Assembly: GCA_014526335.1 (NCBI GenBank)
Contig: JACTAT010000049.1
Location: 2,540,258 to 2,604,257 of the forward strand
Direction: 5' to 3'
Origin: Chrysaora quinquecirrha
Lineage: Eukaryota; Cnidaria; Scyphozoa; Semaeostomeae; Pelagiidae
DNA length: 64,000 nt
Shown here: one piece after another, positions 37,725-48,866 of the stretch
How positions within the stretch are numbered: position 1 is the stretch's first letter
How the letters are laid out: each line of letters opens with the position of its first letter
The notes under the pieces: model-generated
Seen by the model: the letters and a program-made list of their open reading frames with translations, nothing else
What the model was told of the DNA's origin: nothing
The model's database searches: none
Translations under genes and position numbers: made by a program

Positions 37725-40700
37725 TTTAACATCATGTTTAACATCAAGCATAAGCATTCGCTCTTGCTATAGCCTCATGTACAACATCAAGCATAAGCAT
37801 TCCACATTACAATAGCCTCAAGTACAACATCAAGCATAAGCATTCGCCCTTGCTATAGCCTTTTGTACAACATCAAGCATAAGCATTCGCTCTTGCTATG
37901 GCCTAATATACAACATCAAGCAGAAGCATTCGCTCTTGCTATAGCCTAACATACAATATCAAGCATAAGCATTCGCTCTTGCTATAGCCTAACGTACAGC
38001 ATCAAGCATAAGCATACGCTCTTGCTATAGCCTAATGTACAACATCCACCATAAAAATTCTCGCTTACTATAGACTAGAGTGAGCAGATGGAGAATAAGC
38101 ACCAACTCCTCTTATAGCGCAATGTACAACATCAAGCATAAGCAATCGCTCTTGTTACAGCCTAATGAACAACATCAAGCATAAGCATTCGCTCTTGCTA
38201 TAGCCCAGTTTACAACATCAAGCATAAGCATTCGCTCTTGATATAGCTTAATGTACAACAACAAGCATAAGCATTCGCTCTTGCTATAGCCTAATGTACA
38301 ACATCAAGCATATGCATTCTCTCTTCCTATAGCCTAATGTACAACATCAAGGATATACATTCTCTCTTGCTATAGACTAATGTACAATATCAAGCATAAG
38401 CATTCGCTCTTGCTATAGCCTAACGTACAGATTCAAGCATAAGCGTGCGCTCTTGCTTTAGCCTAATGTACAACATCCACCATAAAAATTGTCGCTTACT
38501 ATAGACAAGAGTGAGCAGATGGAGAATAAGCACCAACTCCTCTTATAGCGCAATGTACAACATCAAACATAAGCAATCGCTCTTGTTATAGCCCAATGAA
38601 CAACATCAAGCATAAGCATTCGCTCTTGCTATAGCCTAGTGTACAATATCAAGCATAAGCATTCGCTCTTGCTATAGCCTAATGTACAACATCAAGGATA
38701 TGCATTCGCTCCTATAGCCTAATGGACAACGTCAAGCATAGGCATTTGCTCTTGCTATAGCCTAGTGTACAACATCAAACATAAGCATTCGCTTTTGCTA
38801 TAGCATAATGTTCAACATCAAGCATAGCATTCGCTCTTGCTATAGCCTAATGTTCAACATCAAGCATAAGCATTCGCTGTTGCTATAGCTTAATTTACAA
38901 CATGCACTATAAAAATTATCGCTTATTATAGCCAACTCATAGCAGATGAAGCATAAACACTCACTTCTCCTATAGAGCAATGTACAACATCAAGCATAAG
39001 CATTCGCTCTCGCTATAGCCTTATGCAGAACATCAAGCATAAGCATTCGCTCTTGCTATAGACTGATGTACAACATCAAGCATAAGCATTTGCTCTTGAT
39101 ATAGCCTAATGTTCAACAACGAGCATACGCATTCGCTCTTGCTATAGCCTAACGTACAGCATCAAGCATAAGCATGCGCTCTTGCTATAGCCTAATGTAC
39201 AACATCCACCATAAAAATTCTCGCTTACTATAGACTAGAGTGAGCAGATGGAGAATAAGCACCAACTCCTCTTATAGCGCAATGTACAACATCAAGCATA
39301 AGCAATCGCTCTTGTTATAGCCTAATGAACAACATCAAGCATAAGCATTCGCTCTTCCTATAGCCTCATGTACAACATCAAGCATAAGCATTCGACCTTG
39401 CTATAGCCTCATGTACAACAACAAGCATAAGCATTTGCCCTTGCTATAGCCTTTTGTACAACATCAAGCATAAGCATTCGCTCTTGCTATAGCCTAATAT
39501 ACAACATCAAGCATAAACATTTGACCTTGCTATAGCCTCTTGTACTACATCAAGCATAAGCATTCAAACTTCCTATAGCCTAATGCACAAGATTAAGCAT
39601 AAGCATTCGACCTTGCTATGGCCTCATGTACAACATCATAGGTAATCATTTGCCCTTACTATAGCCTAATGTACAAAATCAAGCATAAACATTCGACCTT
39701 GCTAAAGCCTCATCTACAACATCAAGCACAGGCACCCACTTTTCCTATAGTGCAATGTACAACATCAAGTATAAGCATTCTCTCTTGCTATAGCCTTATG
39801 TACAACATCAAACATAAGCATTCGCACTTGCTAAAGCCTAATGTACAACATCAAGCATGAGCACTCGCTCTTGCTATAGCCTAATATACAACATTAGGCA
39901 TAAGATTCGCTCTTGCTATATCCTAGCAAGAGCAAATGCTTATGCTTGATGCTGTACATTGTGCTATAGGAAGAATGGGTTCCTATGCTTCATCTGCCGA
40001 GAATAAGCTATAGCAAGCGAGAATTTTTATGGTGGATGTACAACATGAAACATAAGCACTCGCCCTCGCAATTTCCTATTCTAGATGATCAAGCATAAGC
40101 AACAACTCTTCCTATAGCGCAATGTACAATAGCTAGCATAAGCATTCGCCCTTGCTTTAGCCTTATGTTTAACTTCAAGCATAAACATTCGCTCTTGCTT
40201 TAGCCTCATGTACAACATCAAGCATAAGCATTCGACCTTGCTATAGCCTCATGTACAACATCAAGCATAAGCATTCGGCCTTGCTATAGCCTTTTGTACA
40301 ACATCCAGCATAAGCATTCGGTCTTGCTATAGCCTAATATAGAACATCAAGCATAAACATTTGACCTTGCTATTGCCTCTTGTACTACATCAAGCATACA
40401 CAATTAACCTTGCTATAGCCTAATGCACAAGATTAAGCATAAGCATTCGACCTTGCTATAGCCTCATGTACAACATCAAGGGTAAGCATTCGCCATTGCT
40501 ATAGCCTAATGTACAAAATCAAGCATAAGCATACGCTCTTGCTATAGCCTAATGTACAACATCAAGCATAAGCACCCACTTTTCCTATAGTGCAATGTAC
40601 AACATCAAGTATAAGCATTCTCTCTTGCTATAGCCTCATGTACAACTTGAAGCATAAGCATTTGCACTTGCTTTAGCCTTATGCAGAACATCAAGCATAA

Positions 40701-41042
40701 GCATTCGCTCTTGCTATAGCCTAATGTACAACATCAAGCATAAGCATTCGCTCTTGATATAGCTTAATGTACAACAACAAGCATAAGCATTCGCTCTTGC
40801 TATAACCTAATGCAGAACATCAAGCATAAGCATTCGCTATTGCTATAGCCTAATGTACAACATCAAACATAAGCATTCGACCTTGCTATAGCCTCATGTA
40901 CAACATCAAGCATAAGCATTCGGCCTTGCTATATCCTTTTGTACAACATCCAGCATAAGCATTCGGTCTTGCTATAGCCTAATATACAACATCAAGCATA
41001 AACATTTGACCTTGCTATTGCCTCTTGTACTACATCAACCAT
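37725..41042. repeat. 43-bp satellite array, about 77 units
   Basis: Head-to-tail units containing ATCAAGCATAAGCATTCGC and CTCTTGCTATAGCCTAATG, 43 bp long, with point differences. A distinct variant (ATCCACCATAAAAATTCTCGC then GAGCAGATGGAGAATAAGC) recurs near 38040, 38468, 38890 and 39205, which indicates higher-order repeats of roughly 7-10 units. Open frames in it are translations of the repeat. The right edge abuts a reverse transcriptase remnant directly at 41042/41043. Confidence 0.95.
39921..40040 (-). repeat. Inverted segment inside the satellite
   Basis: About 120 bp run in the opposite orientation to the rest: CTAGCAAGAGCAAATGCTT is the reverse complement of the usual unit, and the ATTTTTATGGTGGATG end is the reversed divergent variant. 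It spans between two and three units. Confidence 0.85.
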
Positions 41043-41500
41043 ATTTAGAGAATATTCTAGCTCCTCCAAATTTTGCTAGTGTATAATCAACAGAAGGGTG
41101 TGGATGTATTTCTCTTAGAACAGATTCGTTTAACTTTGTAAGGTCAACACAAATTCTAACGTCACCGTTAGGCTTTGGAATAACAACCATGGGTGCACAC
41201 CATGAAGTGTGACATTTTGTCTAGTTCCCTTTTAGTTTTATCTAAAAGAGGCAAAGGAACTTTTCTAGGTACATTCAAAGCATATGGTTTTGCATCGGAC
41301 CTGAGCGAAATATTGTATTCTCCATGTAGTTCACCCAGTCCTTCAAAAAGTTTTGGAAATTTTTGTAAAACATGAAACTTTCCTTTTTCAGCTTCAGAAT
41401 CAACAGATATTTTTCCCGCACCAATTTCGTCAACTTTTTAAATCAAGTTCAGAGAAGAACTTGCTTTTCTGCTAAGAAGAGGTTTCTCTAAACCTTCTAC
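41043..41500 (-). pseudogene. Ty3/gypsy-type reverse transcriptase N-terminal part, truncated
   Basis: The minus strand encodes the region entering the reverse transcriptase, with KFPKLFEGLGELHGEYNI, LDKTKRELDKM and, in a second frame, GDVRICVDLTKLNESV. The latter is the conserved start of the RT palm in Ty3-like elements. A frameshift lies near 41200. The sequence stops at the satellite border at 41043, so RNase H and integrase are gone. It continues the gag-protease segment at 48867-49995, from which it is separated only by the XPG-bearing transposon. Confidence 0.8.
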
Positions 41501-41708
41501 CAGGGGGGGGGCGGAAGCCAAATGACGCATGCGCATTGAAAGGCAGTGGAAGCGAGGTTGAAACTTGTCATTTGGCCGATCGGTGGTTAGAGAATGGTCT
41601 TAAAAGTTTTTGCTCGAAATTGTATCTGCTCTAATCGCCGATCTTTCAGCTTGGAAAGTTAATATTTTCAAATTTTAAAGCTGAAAAGTTGTTATTCAAA
41701 CACAAGAA

Positions 41709-43283
41709 ATGGGTATTAGAGGCCTTCTTCCATTCATCGACGCTGGACGAGAAAATATATTACTGACCAGTCTCAAAGGGAAGGTTGTCGGTGTGGATGC
41801 GTACGTTTGGCTCTACAAAGGTACCTATTGCTGTGCAAAATACATCGCAACTGGTACTCAGACGTCCGTTCACATTGAATACTTTGTCTCCCGAGTTAAG
41901 AAGCTGTTGGAAGTTGGGATTCGACCCATACTGGTATTCGATGGAGTCTCACCCAAAATGAAGTCATGGCAGGAAGATTTGCGAAGGGCACGAAAGGAAG
42001 AGAAGCTTCATGAAGCCGAGTTGGAGTTGCAGAAAGATTCTCCTGATTTAATTCATGTCAATAGTTTGTACAAGCAGGCTGTATCAATATCACACACAGA
42101 TGCAGTTAAAGCTATGAAAAGATGCAGAGAAATTGGAGTTGACTGTCTGGTTGCCCCGATGGAAAGTGATGCTCAACTCACATACTTGCAAAAAATTGGT
42201 TTGATTGATTACATCATGTCAGAAGATTCAGATTTGCTCGTTTATGGCCATCCAACATTCACTAAAGCACTTTATAAAGTCAATTTTGACAACATGTCCG
42301 CTGAACTAATTACACTGGAGAAAGTTTTCACAGCTTACAGCAAAAAGTTTCCTGATTTTTCATTTCATATGTTTCAGACTATGTGTATTTTAGCTGGCTG
42401 TGATTACCTGCTGTCTATAAAGAGAGTTGGAATCAGCATTGCCTATAAATTGACAAAAGAGTTCAAAGAAATATACCCCATCCTGGATGTGTTAAGACAG
42501 AGAAAATATGAAGTTCCAGCAAGTTATTTGAATGACTTTAAAAGATGCCTAAATATTTTTTTACATCATAGTGTTTATAATCCATGTACAAGCTACATAA
42601 TGCCATTAAATGATGTTCCTGTTACAATGGATGAAGCATCTGCATCAGATTTTACATTGAAGTTGCCTGAAAAGAAGATCTTTGATTATGTTACTGGAAA
42701 TATCACACCTTCTACTCAAAGTTATAACAAACACTTTGACATAACAAAGACTGTTCCTATAAATGTTTACTTTGTCAACCTCTTCAAAGCCAGGCCAGAG
42801 TTGTATATTGGAAGTGAAAGTGACAGTCTTGAGGTAGAAGAGGTAGAAGATGTAGAAGGTGAAGAGTTTAATTTGCATCCTGGAGAGCTTGATGGAATAG
42901 AATATATAAAGGAATTTGAGGTAGTTGGTGGAAGACACCATACACCAATGCACGACAGTTTAAATTCAGCATATGATCAGTATCTTCAAAGGAATCCTTT
43001 GTCAGTCAGCTTCACTCTGGAACCTGACAATGAATTTGATAGCAATGCAATTTTAGTAAATTTAGATTTTGGTGAAGGTCCACAGCCAATTGGATATATA
43101 ACAGAAGAATGCACCAAATATTTACGACCAGTGTTGGTAAGAAAAGAAAATATATCAGCAGAGGTCACTAAATTTATGTTTGGGCTAAGGAGACGATTTG
43201 TTGGGTTCACCTTGCTGATTGATGTTACAAAAGGGACCATGGCTCTAAATCTTATCAATAAAATATATGAATTTGCAGCATAG
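41709..43283 (+). CDS. XPG/EXO1-like nuclease fused to a HIRAN-like domain
   Basis: Single-exon open frame of 524 residues, starting MGIRGLLPFID, the classical N-terminus of the FEN1/EXO1/XPG family. All expected metal-binding acids are visible: D30 (VGVDAY), D78 (LVFDGV), E152 and D154 (MESDAQL), D173 and D175 (EDSDLLVYG) and D232 (GCDYL), followed by a helix-hairpin-helix-like SIKRVGISIAYKL. Residues near 405-480 (VSFTLEPDNEFDSNAI ... PIGYIT) resemble a HIRAN domain, a module that binds DNA ends or single-stranded 3' termini in helicase-like proteins. The family cuts 5' flaps or resects ends; here it probably processes DNA during element movement. It appears intact. Domestic repair use cannot be excluded, but its place inside the inverted ends makes it element-borne. 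Confidence 0.9.
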   Translation: MGIRGLLPFIDAGRENILLTSLKGKVVGVDAYVWLYKGTYCCAKYIATGTQTSVHIEYFVSRVKKLLEVGIRPILVFDGVSPKMKSWQEDLRRARKEEKLHEAELELQKDSPDLIHVNSLYKQAVSISHTDAVKAMKRCREIGVDCLVAPMESDAQLTYLQKIGLIDYIMSEDSDLLVYGHPTFTKALYKVNFDNMSAELITLEKVFTAYSKKFPDFSFHMFQTMCILAGCDYLLSIKRVGISIAYKLTKEFKEIYPILDVLRQRKYEVPASYLNDFKRCLNIFLHHSVYNPCTSYIMPLNDVPVTMDEASASDFTLKLPEKKIFDYVTGNITPSTQSYNKHFDITKTVPINVYFVNLFKARPELYIGSESDSLEVEEVEDVEGEEFNLHPGELDGIEYIKEFEVVGGRHHTPMHDSLNSAYDQYLQRNPLSVSFTLEPDNEFDSNAILVNLDFGEGPQPIGYITEECTKYLRPVLVRKENISAEVTKFMFGLRRRFVGFTLLIDVTKGTMALNLINKIYEFAA

Positions 43284-43305
43284 TAACTCTGTTACTAGGC
43301 CAATT

Positions 43306-43501
43306 GCATTTTGCAAGTGTTTTCAAAGGATATTTGTTATTTTCATATACTAAAGGACACTGGATTATGAATGTGTTCAACTGGCATGATGTAATCAATC
43401 AAGCATTTTTGCAAGCGTTTTCAAAGGATATTTGTTATTTTCATATACTAAAGGACACTGGATTATGAATGTGTTCAACTGGCATGATGTAATCAATCAA
43501 G
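43306..43501. repeat. 98-bp tandem duplication
   Basis: Two near-identical 98-bp copies containing TTTTCAAAGGATATTTGTTA and ATGTAATCAATCAAG, directly after the nuclease gene. A related stretch near 44121-44171 occurs in inverted orientation (ATATGAAAATAACAAATATT). Confidence 0.85.
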
Positions 43502-44313
43502 TTTAGTTGCAGCTTGACCATATGAAAATCCTGCGACAGTGAGTGGGTGGCACCCCATGATACCCCTGCCTCAGAGCAGATAATACCAGTACACAATAAG
43601 CTGGGGGGACAGGAAGCCTTCAGGTCACTACATTTTCATTTCAAGCTGTTCATAAGGGACGGTTAGGAAAGATTATGATTTCTGGATAGAACTTTTTTTG
43701 TAGGCAGTTGAGTATGCAAATGTAAAGGAATTTTAATTTAGTTGGAACTGCTTAGAAAATTCTAGCAATTGTAAAGCAAAATTCATACCTTGTAAATTTG
43801 TAAAATTCACCCATTGGTTATTAAAAATAATCACTTGCTAAATGCATTCCTTACTCTGAAATTACTGTATTAGGAGGGTTATCTTTGAGGAAGATTGCAT
43901 AGGGTATACGTAATTTTTTCATTTATAAATAAAGATAGGCAAAGCATTAAGTGATCTCGAATTACAATAGTGTGAACAAGAACTTGAACAAGAACAAATA
44001 TCCTTTGAAAACACATGCAGAGAATGCAATTGATAATCGAGTGTTTGTTAGCATATGAAAATAAGTTATCTTGGGTCAAGTCAGGAGTGAGGGCTCTTTG
44101 ATGAAATCCTTCATAGTACAGATAATCAAGTGTTCTGTAGTATATGAAAATAACAAATATTCTTTGGAAACTGAATGTGTAATGTGCTTAAGATAAATGC
44201 TGTCATTGTTAATCTTTCTTTTTTGATAGGACATTGTTGGGTAATCATTTTATGTATGCAATCTTTTTCATTTTATTTTCTTCGGTTGTCTTGGAAATCT
44301 TCTTGTCTCATAG

Positions 44314-47300
44314 TTATTGGTTGGGATTGGGAGGCTCTGGTAATTGCTCAGGTGCTTTGTGGAACCGTGCCCTTGCTGTTAAAGAGTTATGCACTGGTAG
44401 CGCAGCTCTTTCAGCCAAAAACACTCCTGGATCTGCTCGTCTTGTTATCTTGACTTGGTCAAGCCGCTCTTTACCAAATTTTGAGGGCTGGTTGAAGTCA
44501 TCAAGAGCAAAGTCTCTAAATCTTTCTTTCTTCCCAGTCCAGTAATAAAACCCGCACTCCTGACTTACCTGCTTATCAAATTCCACAAGAATCTTAGGAT
44601 AAGTTTCATAGAACTTTTTTAGATCAAAAATGTCTCCAAGCATATCATGAAGGACCGAAAAGAAGCACTCAACATCATCGCTCGTACCACTTCTTGGATG
44701 TTCCGGAGGTAGAAGTCTCATCCTGTACTCATTTCTTCGCAACTCAAAACTTGTCAAATTCGCCAACAGGCCAACAACAATTTCTCTTGTCAAGCCTCTG
44801 ATCTGCCCGTTAACGATCCGCCGACACACATCAATGTTCCTGAAATCGGTAGGTTCATCTACCGCATGTCCTGGTATCATGTCCGAAAGAAGCCAAGTCA
44901 ACAAATTTTGATGTACATAGCGCGCACACTCGCTTATTCCTCTTCCATCCACAGCCTTATGCCAATTCAGAACGAGCTCAACAAATTCTGCCTCGGCCAC
45001 AAAACCCTTCCTTCTCATAAAATTTAGAACCCCAACAGACCACAATCGCTCACAGTCTGGAACGCTTTGTTTCCTTTCTCCAGTTAATGCTTGCTTTGTC
45101 AAGCCCGTGTCAGGATCCTTTAATGCTGCAGCAAATCGTCGTACATCAAGTCCTGGAATATTGCAGCCACGGAAACAGGCCGTCAATCGCTTCAACAAAT
45201 GGCCGTGATCTTCTCTTTCGTGCAATGCCTCACCATTGGTGGTTTCAGGAACATAGCCATATTCAACAAAGTTGATACCTTGTGCTTTGTAATCTTTTAT
45301 TTTCTTCAGGTACAGATATTGTGCCATGATTGCTTTAAGACACTGGCCTTCTGTCTCTGACTTTGTCTCTGCTCTCCATCGATGGGGATCATAGTTAAAA
45401 GGAAAAACTTTGCACGCCGAAATGTGAAAATGGCACCAGCAAACTCAACGTGGGAATTTTCTTTCAAGAACTTGTCTAACCATAGCACATCTTCAAGTGG
45501 AATTGCAGGATGACATTTGAAAGGTGCCTTGGTAGCAGGGTTTATCTTGAGGTACTCCTTTATATTAGAGGCCTTGATAGATTTTGCCTCAGCCAATGCA
45601 TTCATCTGCAGTTGTATTACAGAAATAGGACGCTTTGAGCCTTGAGTGCGAATTGAGTTCCACTCTCCATCTGTCACGAACCCAACAGGAACTAAGCCCT
45701 TCTCTTGCATTTTCTCAACCAATTGATCTCTAAGCTCCCTGACCTTAGCATCAGAAATCCCTTTAAATGGCAGAGCTCTAACCAACACTGCATATGGCTT
45801 GATGTCTCTACTTTCTGCTGCAATCATAAAAACCAACAGATGCGATGCTGCTTCTCTGAATTTCACAAATAGTTGCTGAACATACACCAAGAGGTTTTCT
45901 CTCAACTTCGTCAGCTTCTCTTGAATATTCCCCTTCTCGCCTGGGTCAAAAATTTGAAACATGATCTCGTTGCAAACTTGCTTCATGTTGTCCAACTTTT
46001 CAAGCAATTGCTTAAATCCCTCAACTTCCCATGCCAATGCAAATAAATTCTCCTGTGGAGTATTAGGAGTGTCCACCTTCTTGTTATAGGCTTCTCGTGA
46101 TTCCTCTTCTCCTTTGATCAAGAACGCATGATCCTCTTCCAGTTCTGTCAGCAATTTAATGAGGTCATCAGGCAGATTTGACTTTCTCTCTCCTCTCCCT
46201 AAACTTTCATATGCTTTTCTTTGATCTAAATACTTATCATAGAGCTCCTGCAAAGATCCGTCACCAAGATCAGTATCTCCAGACCATTTGTGTTGCATTG
46301 ACTCTCGCAGACCTTTATTCACATCACAAGCATCTGCTTTAATCCAAAAGCGCCCACCTGGATTCTTCTGAGCAATGGTTTCCAAAATCTCTTCTTTAAT
46401 ACAGGTGTCTTTTTTGAAACCTTTCGCTTGTATGTTTGTGCGCAATGATCTTGCACTCAACCCAGGGACATTCACTTTCGCCTGCATACTTGCAAAAACT
46501 TTTGGAGCACTTACTGGAGCATTTGCCCTAGCTTTATGTGTTGAATGGGAGCCCAGACCATAGAGTGATGCTATTTTATCTTGATCATTGCCTCCCCATT
46601 GGTTTTCATGCTCAGTTTCTCTTCTTGACACATTAGACCACAAAGAGGATAAGCTGCTATCTGTGGCTAGTTCTTCTTCTTGAAATGAGGTTGACTTGTC
46701 TATATCTTCATCATCAATGCCACTTAGTTCCATTGCCTTTGAAAGGATATCAATATTTGAAGCATGTTTATTTTCTTGATCAGCATGCCTTTCTCTCACC
46801 GCACTATCTTCTTGCACATCGTACTGCCAGGCAGGACCTCTATGTAGTGACACCCATTTTCACCAAAATTTGAATACATTGTGGTCTGCCAATCTTTATA
46901 ATCTTTTGAACAAACCAGCTTATCAGTTTTCTCATATGAGAAAAACTTCAACACATAATCTACTAAACCAAAGGGCATCCGATCCATGGGAAGCCTTGTA
47001 GCACTTGATGGATCACTATTATCTCTCTTCTGGAAACAATTGACAATATGGTATACTAGGTTATCTTTCCCCTCAGTATAAAGATTAAGTACAGCAGTGA
47101 TACATTTTGTGATGAAATCTGGAGGAAATTGCTCAGAGAATTTGGTATCATCATTAAAAGAAGATACGAAGCTGTTAAACAGAGCTGTAATGAGCTGCTC
47201 TCTCAACCTCTTGCTTAGAGTGCCATATTGCATCACCAAATTTTGAATTACCTCAGCTGCATTAGATACACTTGCTGGTTTACAAGTAGAGCTAGCAGTT

Positions 47301-47717
47301 GGGGAAGAGATTGAAGATATGTCTTCCATGTAATCAATCTTAAAAAAATTTTCTGCATCTTCAATTGATGGAAATCGGGTAACAAAACTTTTGGTAACCC
47401 TTGATCTAACTGCAGAACCAGACCTTAGATCAGACCCTGTATTAAGGGAAACAAATTCTGCACATCTACTCCAAAACTCTTCAGATTTAATTCTTGGCCA
47501 GTTTTCAGATAACTCTGTCGACTCCCAGTACAATGCAATGTATCTAACAATACATGCTTCTTCATCATGACTCCAAGATGCTTTACCTTTTCTGCTAGCA
47601 GAAGAGCTGTCAACACCAAAAAAGGGATTTTCTGGAAGTTGCCCCTTCTCTGTGAACTTTCTCCTCTGGTTTTCCTGGGGTATCTCCCTCTGGACATATA
47701 TTTCGCTTGCTTGCCAT
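44314..47717 (-). pseudogene. Large transposase of the XPG-bearing element, frameshifted
   Basis: The minus strand holds one long coding tract in consecutive frames: start MASKRNICPEGD at 47717, then after a shift near 47660 SWSHDEEACIVRYIALYW (SANT/Myb-like), then a shift near 46830 into a 515-codon frame, and another near 45330 into a 337-codon frame ending at 44314. The total is about 1100 residues. Candidate catalytic pieces are PYAVLVRALPF and GFVTDGEWNS around residue 400 of the 515-residue frame and SGTSDDVECFFSV at about residue 214-224 of the last frame, which suits an RNase-H-fold D..D..E arrangement. The middle has coiled-coil character. It lies convergent to the nuclease gene. I do not recognise a named superfamily with certainty. 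Confidence 0.75.
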
Positions 47718-48866
47718 TACCTGTTACAGTGAAGTGGTTTAGCATTGTGATTTAAAATATTTTTTGCTAGTTTTCCTAGCAATGAACCCACTTTCCGAAT
47801 CTGTATGATTTACCAACAGCATTTTAAGTTGGACTAGTGTCATACTGGCCACGCCAGCTCATACAATGTTCAAAGCTTAATTGTCATGCCAGACAATGTG
47901 AATAATTATGTATACAAATAGATAAAGAGTGCCTAACACCATGGAAAATGACAACACAGTTTTAGACATAAGATAATAATAGCATTAATAATGACATTTT
48001 GACAACATGATTAAACCAGTTTACATTGCTACAAGGGTCCCACCAGTGAAATTAAATGAACAGAAATCTACAGTTTCCTACTGCAGTCCTAAAATCTCTG
48101 ACAGGGATGACAACTACGCACAATATAGAAGACATGTCAGGTGCTGCATAGACCATGCATGGGTGCTACATATGGCTGAGGAGTAAGGCATTTCCCTTTT
48201 CTAGATGTGCAGCCTTTTTTAGGGCCTATTAATAATTTAAACTAAAGAAAACTTTAAAATAAAAACAAATTATGTTACAATGCATTTAAATTAAATTTAA
48301 CCCCACAGAAAATAAGATACATGAGCTTGAGTTGGGGATGACATTTCTCAAATAGCACCCGCGCCATAAACTTAGTTTTGGCCTAGACAAAGTGAAAATG
48401 GCCGAAAATACACAGAAACACCCAACAGAAAATTGCCTGAAGATGTAGGAACCAATGGGGCGCTTAGGGGCGCTTTCAACTTTTTAGATGTAGAAAGAGT
48501 TGCTCTTTCAAAAGATCAAATTTTCATTCCTATTTTTTCGATTTGAAGAACAAACATCATTTTCAAAGTTCAGCTACTTTTCGCGAGAGGAATAGTTCCC
48601 GTAAGGTCGCGAATTGTCGTCATGTTGAGCATAGAATTACAAGTTCTGTAGGGCACAATGGTAACAATTTATCCTGTCAAGAAATACTATATACATATAT
48701 CTTTCAATAAAATATCAACGGGTTTCTGTATGATAAGTATTTTCCATAAAAAAACGAACAAACTTACCGTGTGAATTTCAAGAGATCCGTGACAGTTCTC
48801 CGGCTTTTTCAACAGCAGAAAATCACGCTTTGTGCGCATGCGTTATTTGGCTTCCGCCCTCCCCTG
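47718..48866. other. Non-coding right arm of the XPG element
   Basis: About 1.1 kb between the transposase start and the right terminal repeat. It probably contains the transposase promoter. No other gene is seen. Confidence 0.55.

Larger units (their letters stand above)
41501..48866. mobile_element. 7.37-kb DNA transposon with XPG-HIRAN nuclease; 9-bp TSD
   Basis: The left end reads CAGGGGGGGGGCGGAAGCC and the right end, reversed, CAGGGGAGGGCGGAAGCC. Both continue AAATRACGCATGCGCA, giving terminal repeats of about 34 bp. ACCTTCTAC flanks it at 41492-41500 and 48867-48875. The retroelement reading frame is continuous if one copy of this 9-bp repeat is kept, which independently confirms the insertion. 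It carries a plus-strand nuclease gene and a minus-strand transposase gene in convergent orientation. Nuclease content recalls Academ-type elements, but those are described with 3-4 bp duplications, so the superfamily stays open. Confidence 0.92.

Noticed and set aside
39669..39860. Open frame inside the satellite
   Set aside because: It follows the 43-bp repeat and has no independent coding signal.
37725..41042. CRISPR-like regular repeats
   Set aside because: Units follow head to tail without unique spacers, no cas genes are present, and the DNA is eukaryotic; it is a satellite.
44175..44545. Plus-strand frames antisense to the XPG-element transposase
   Set aside because: They mirror the minus-strand coding region, which carries recognisable motifs.
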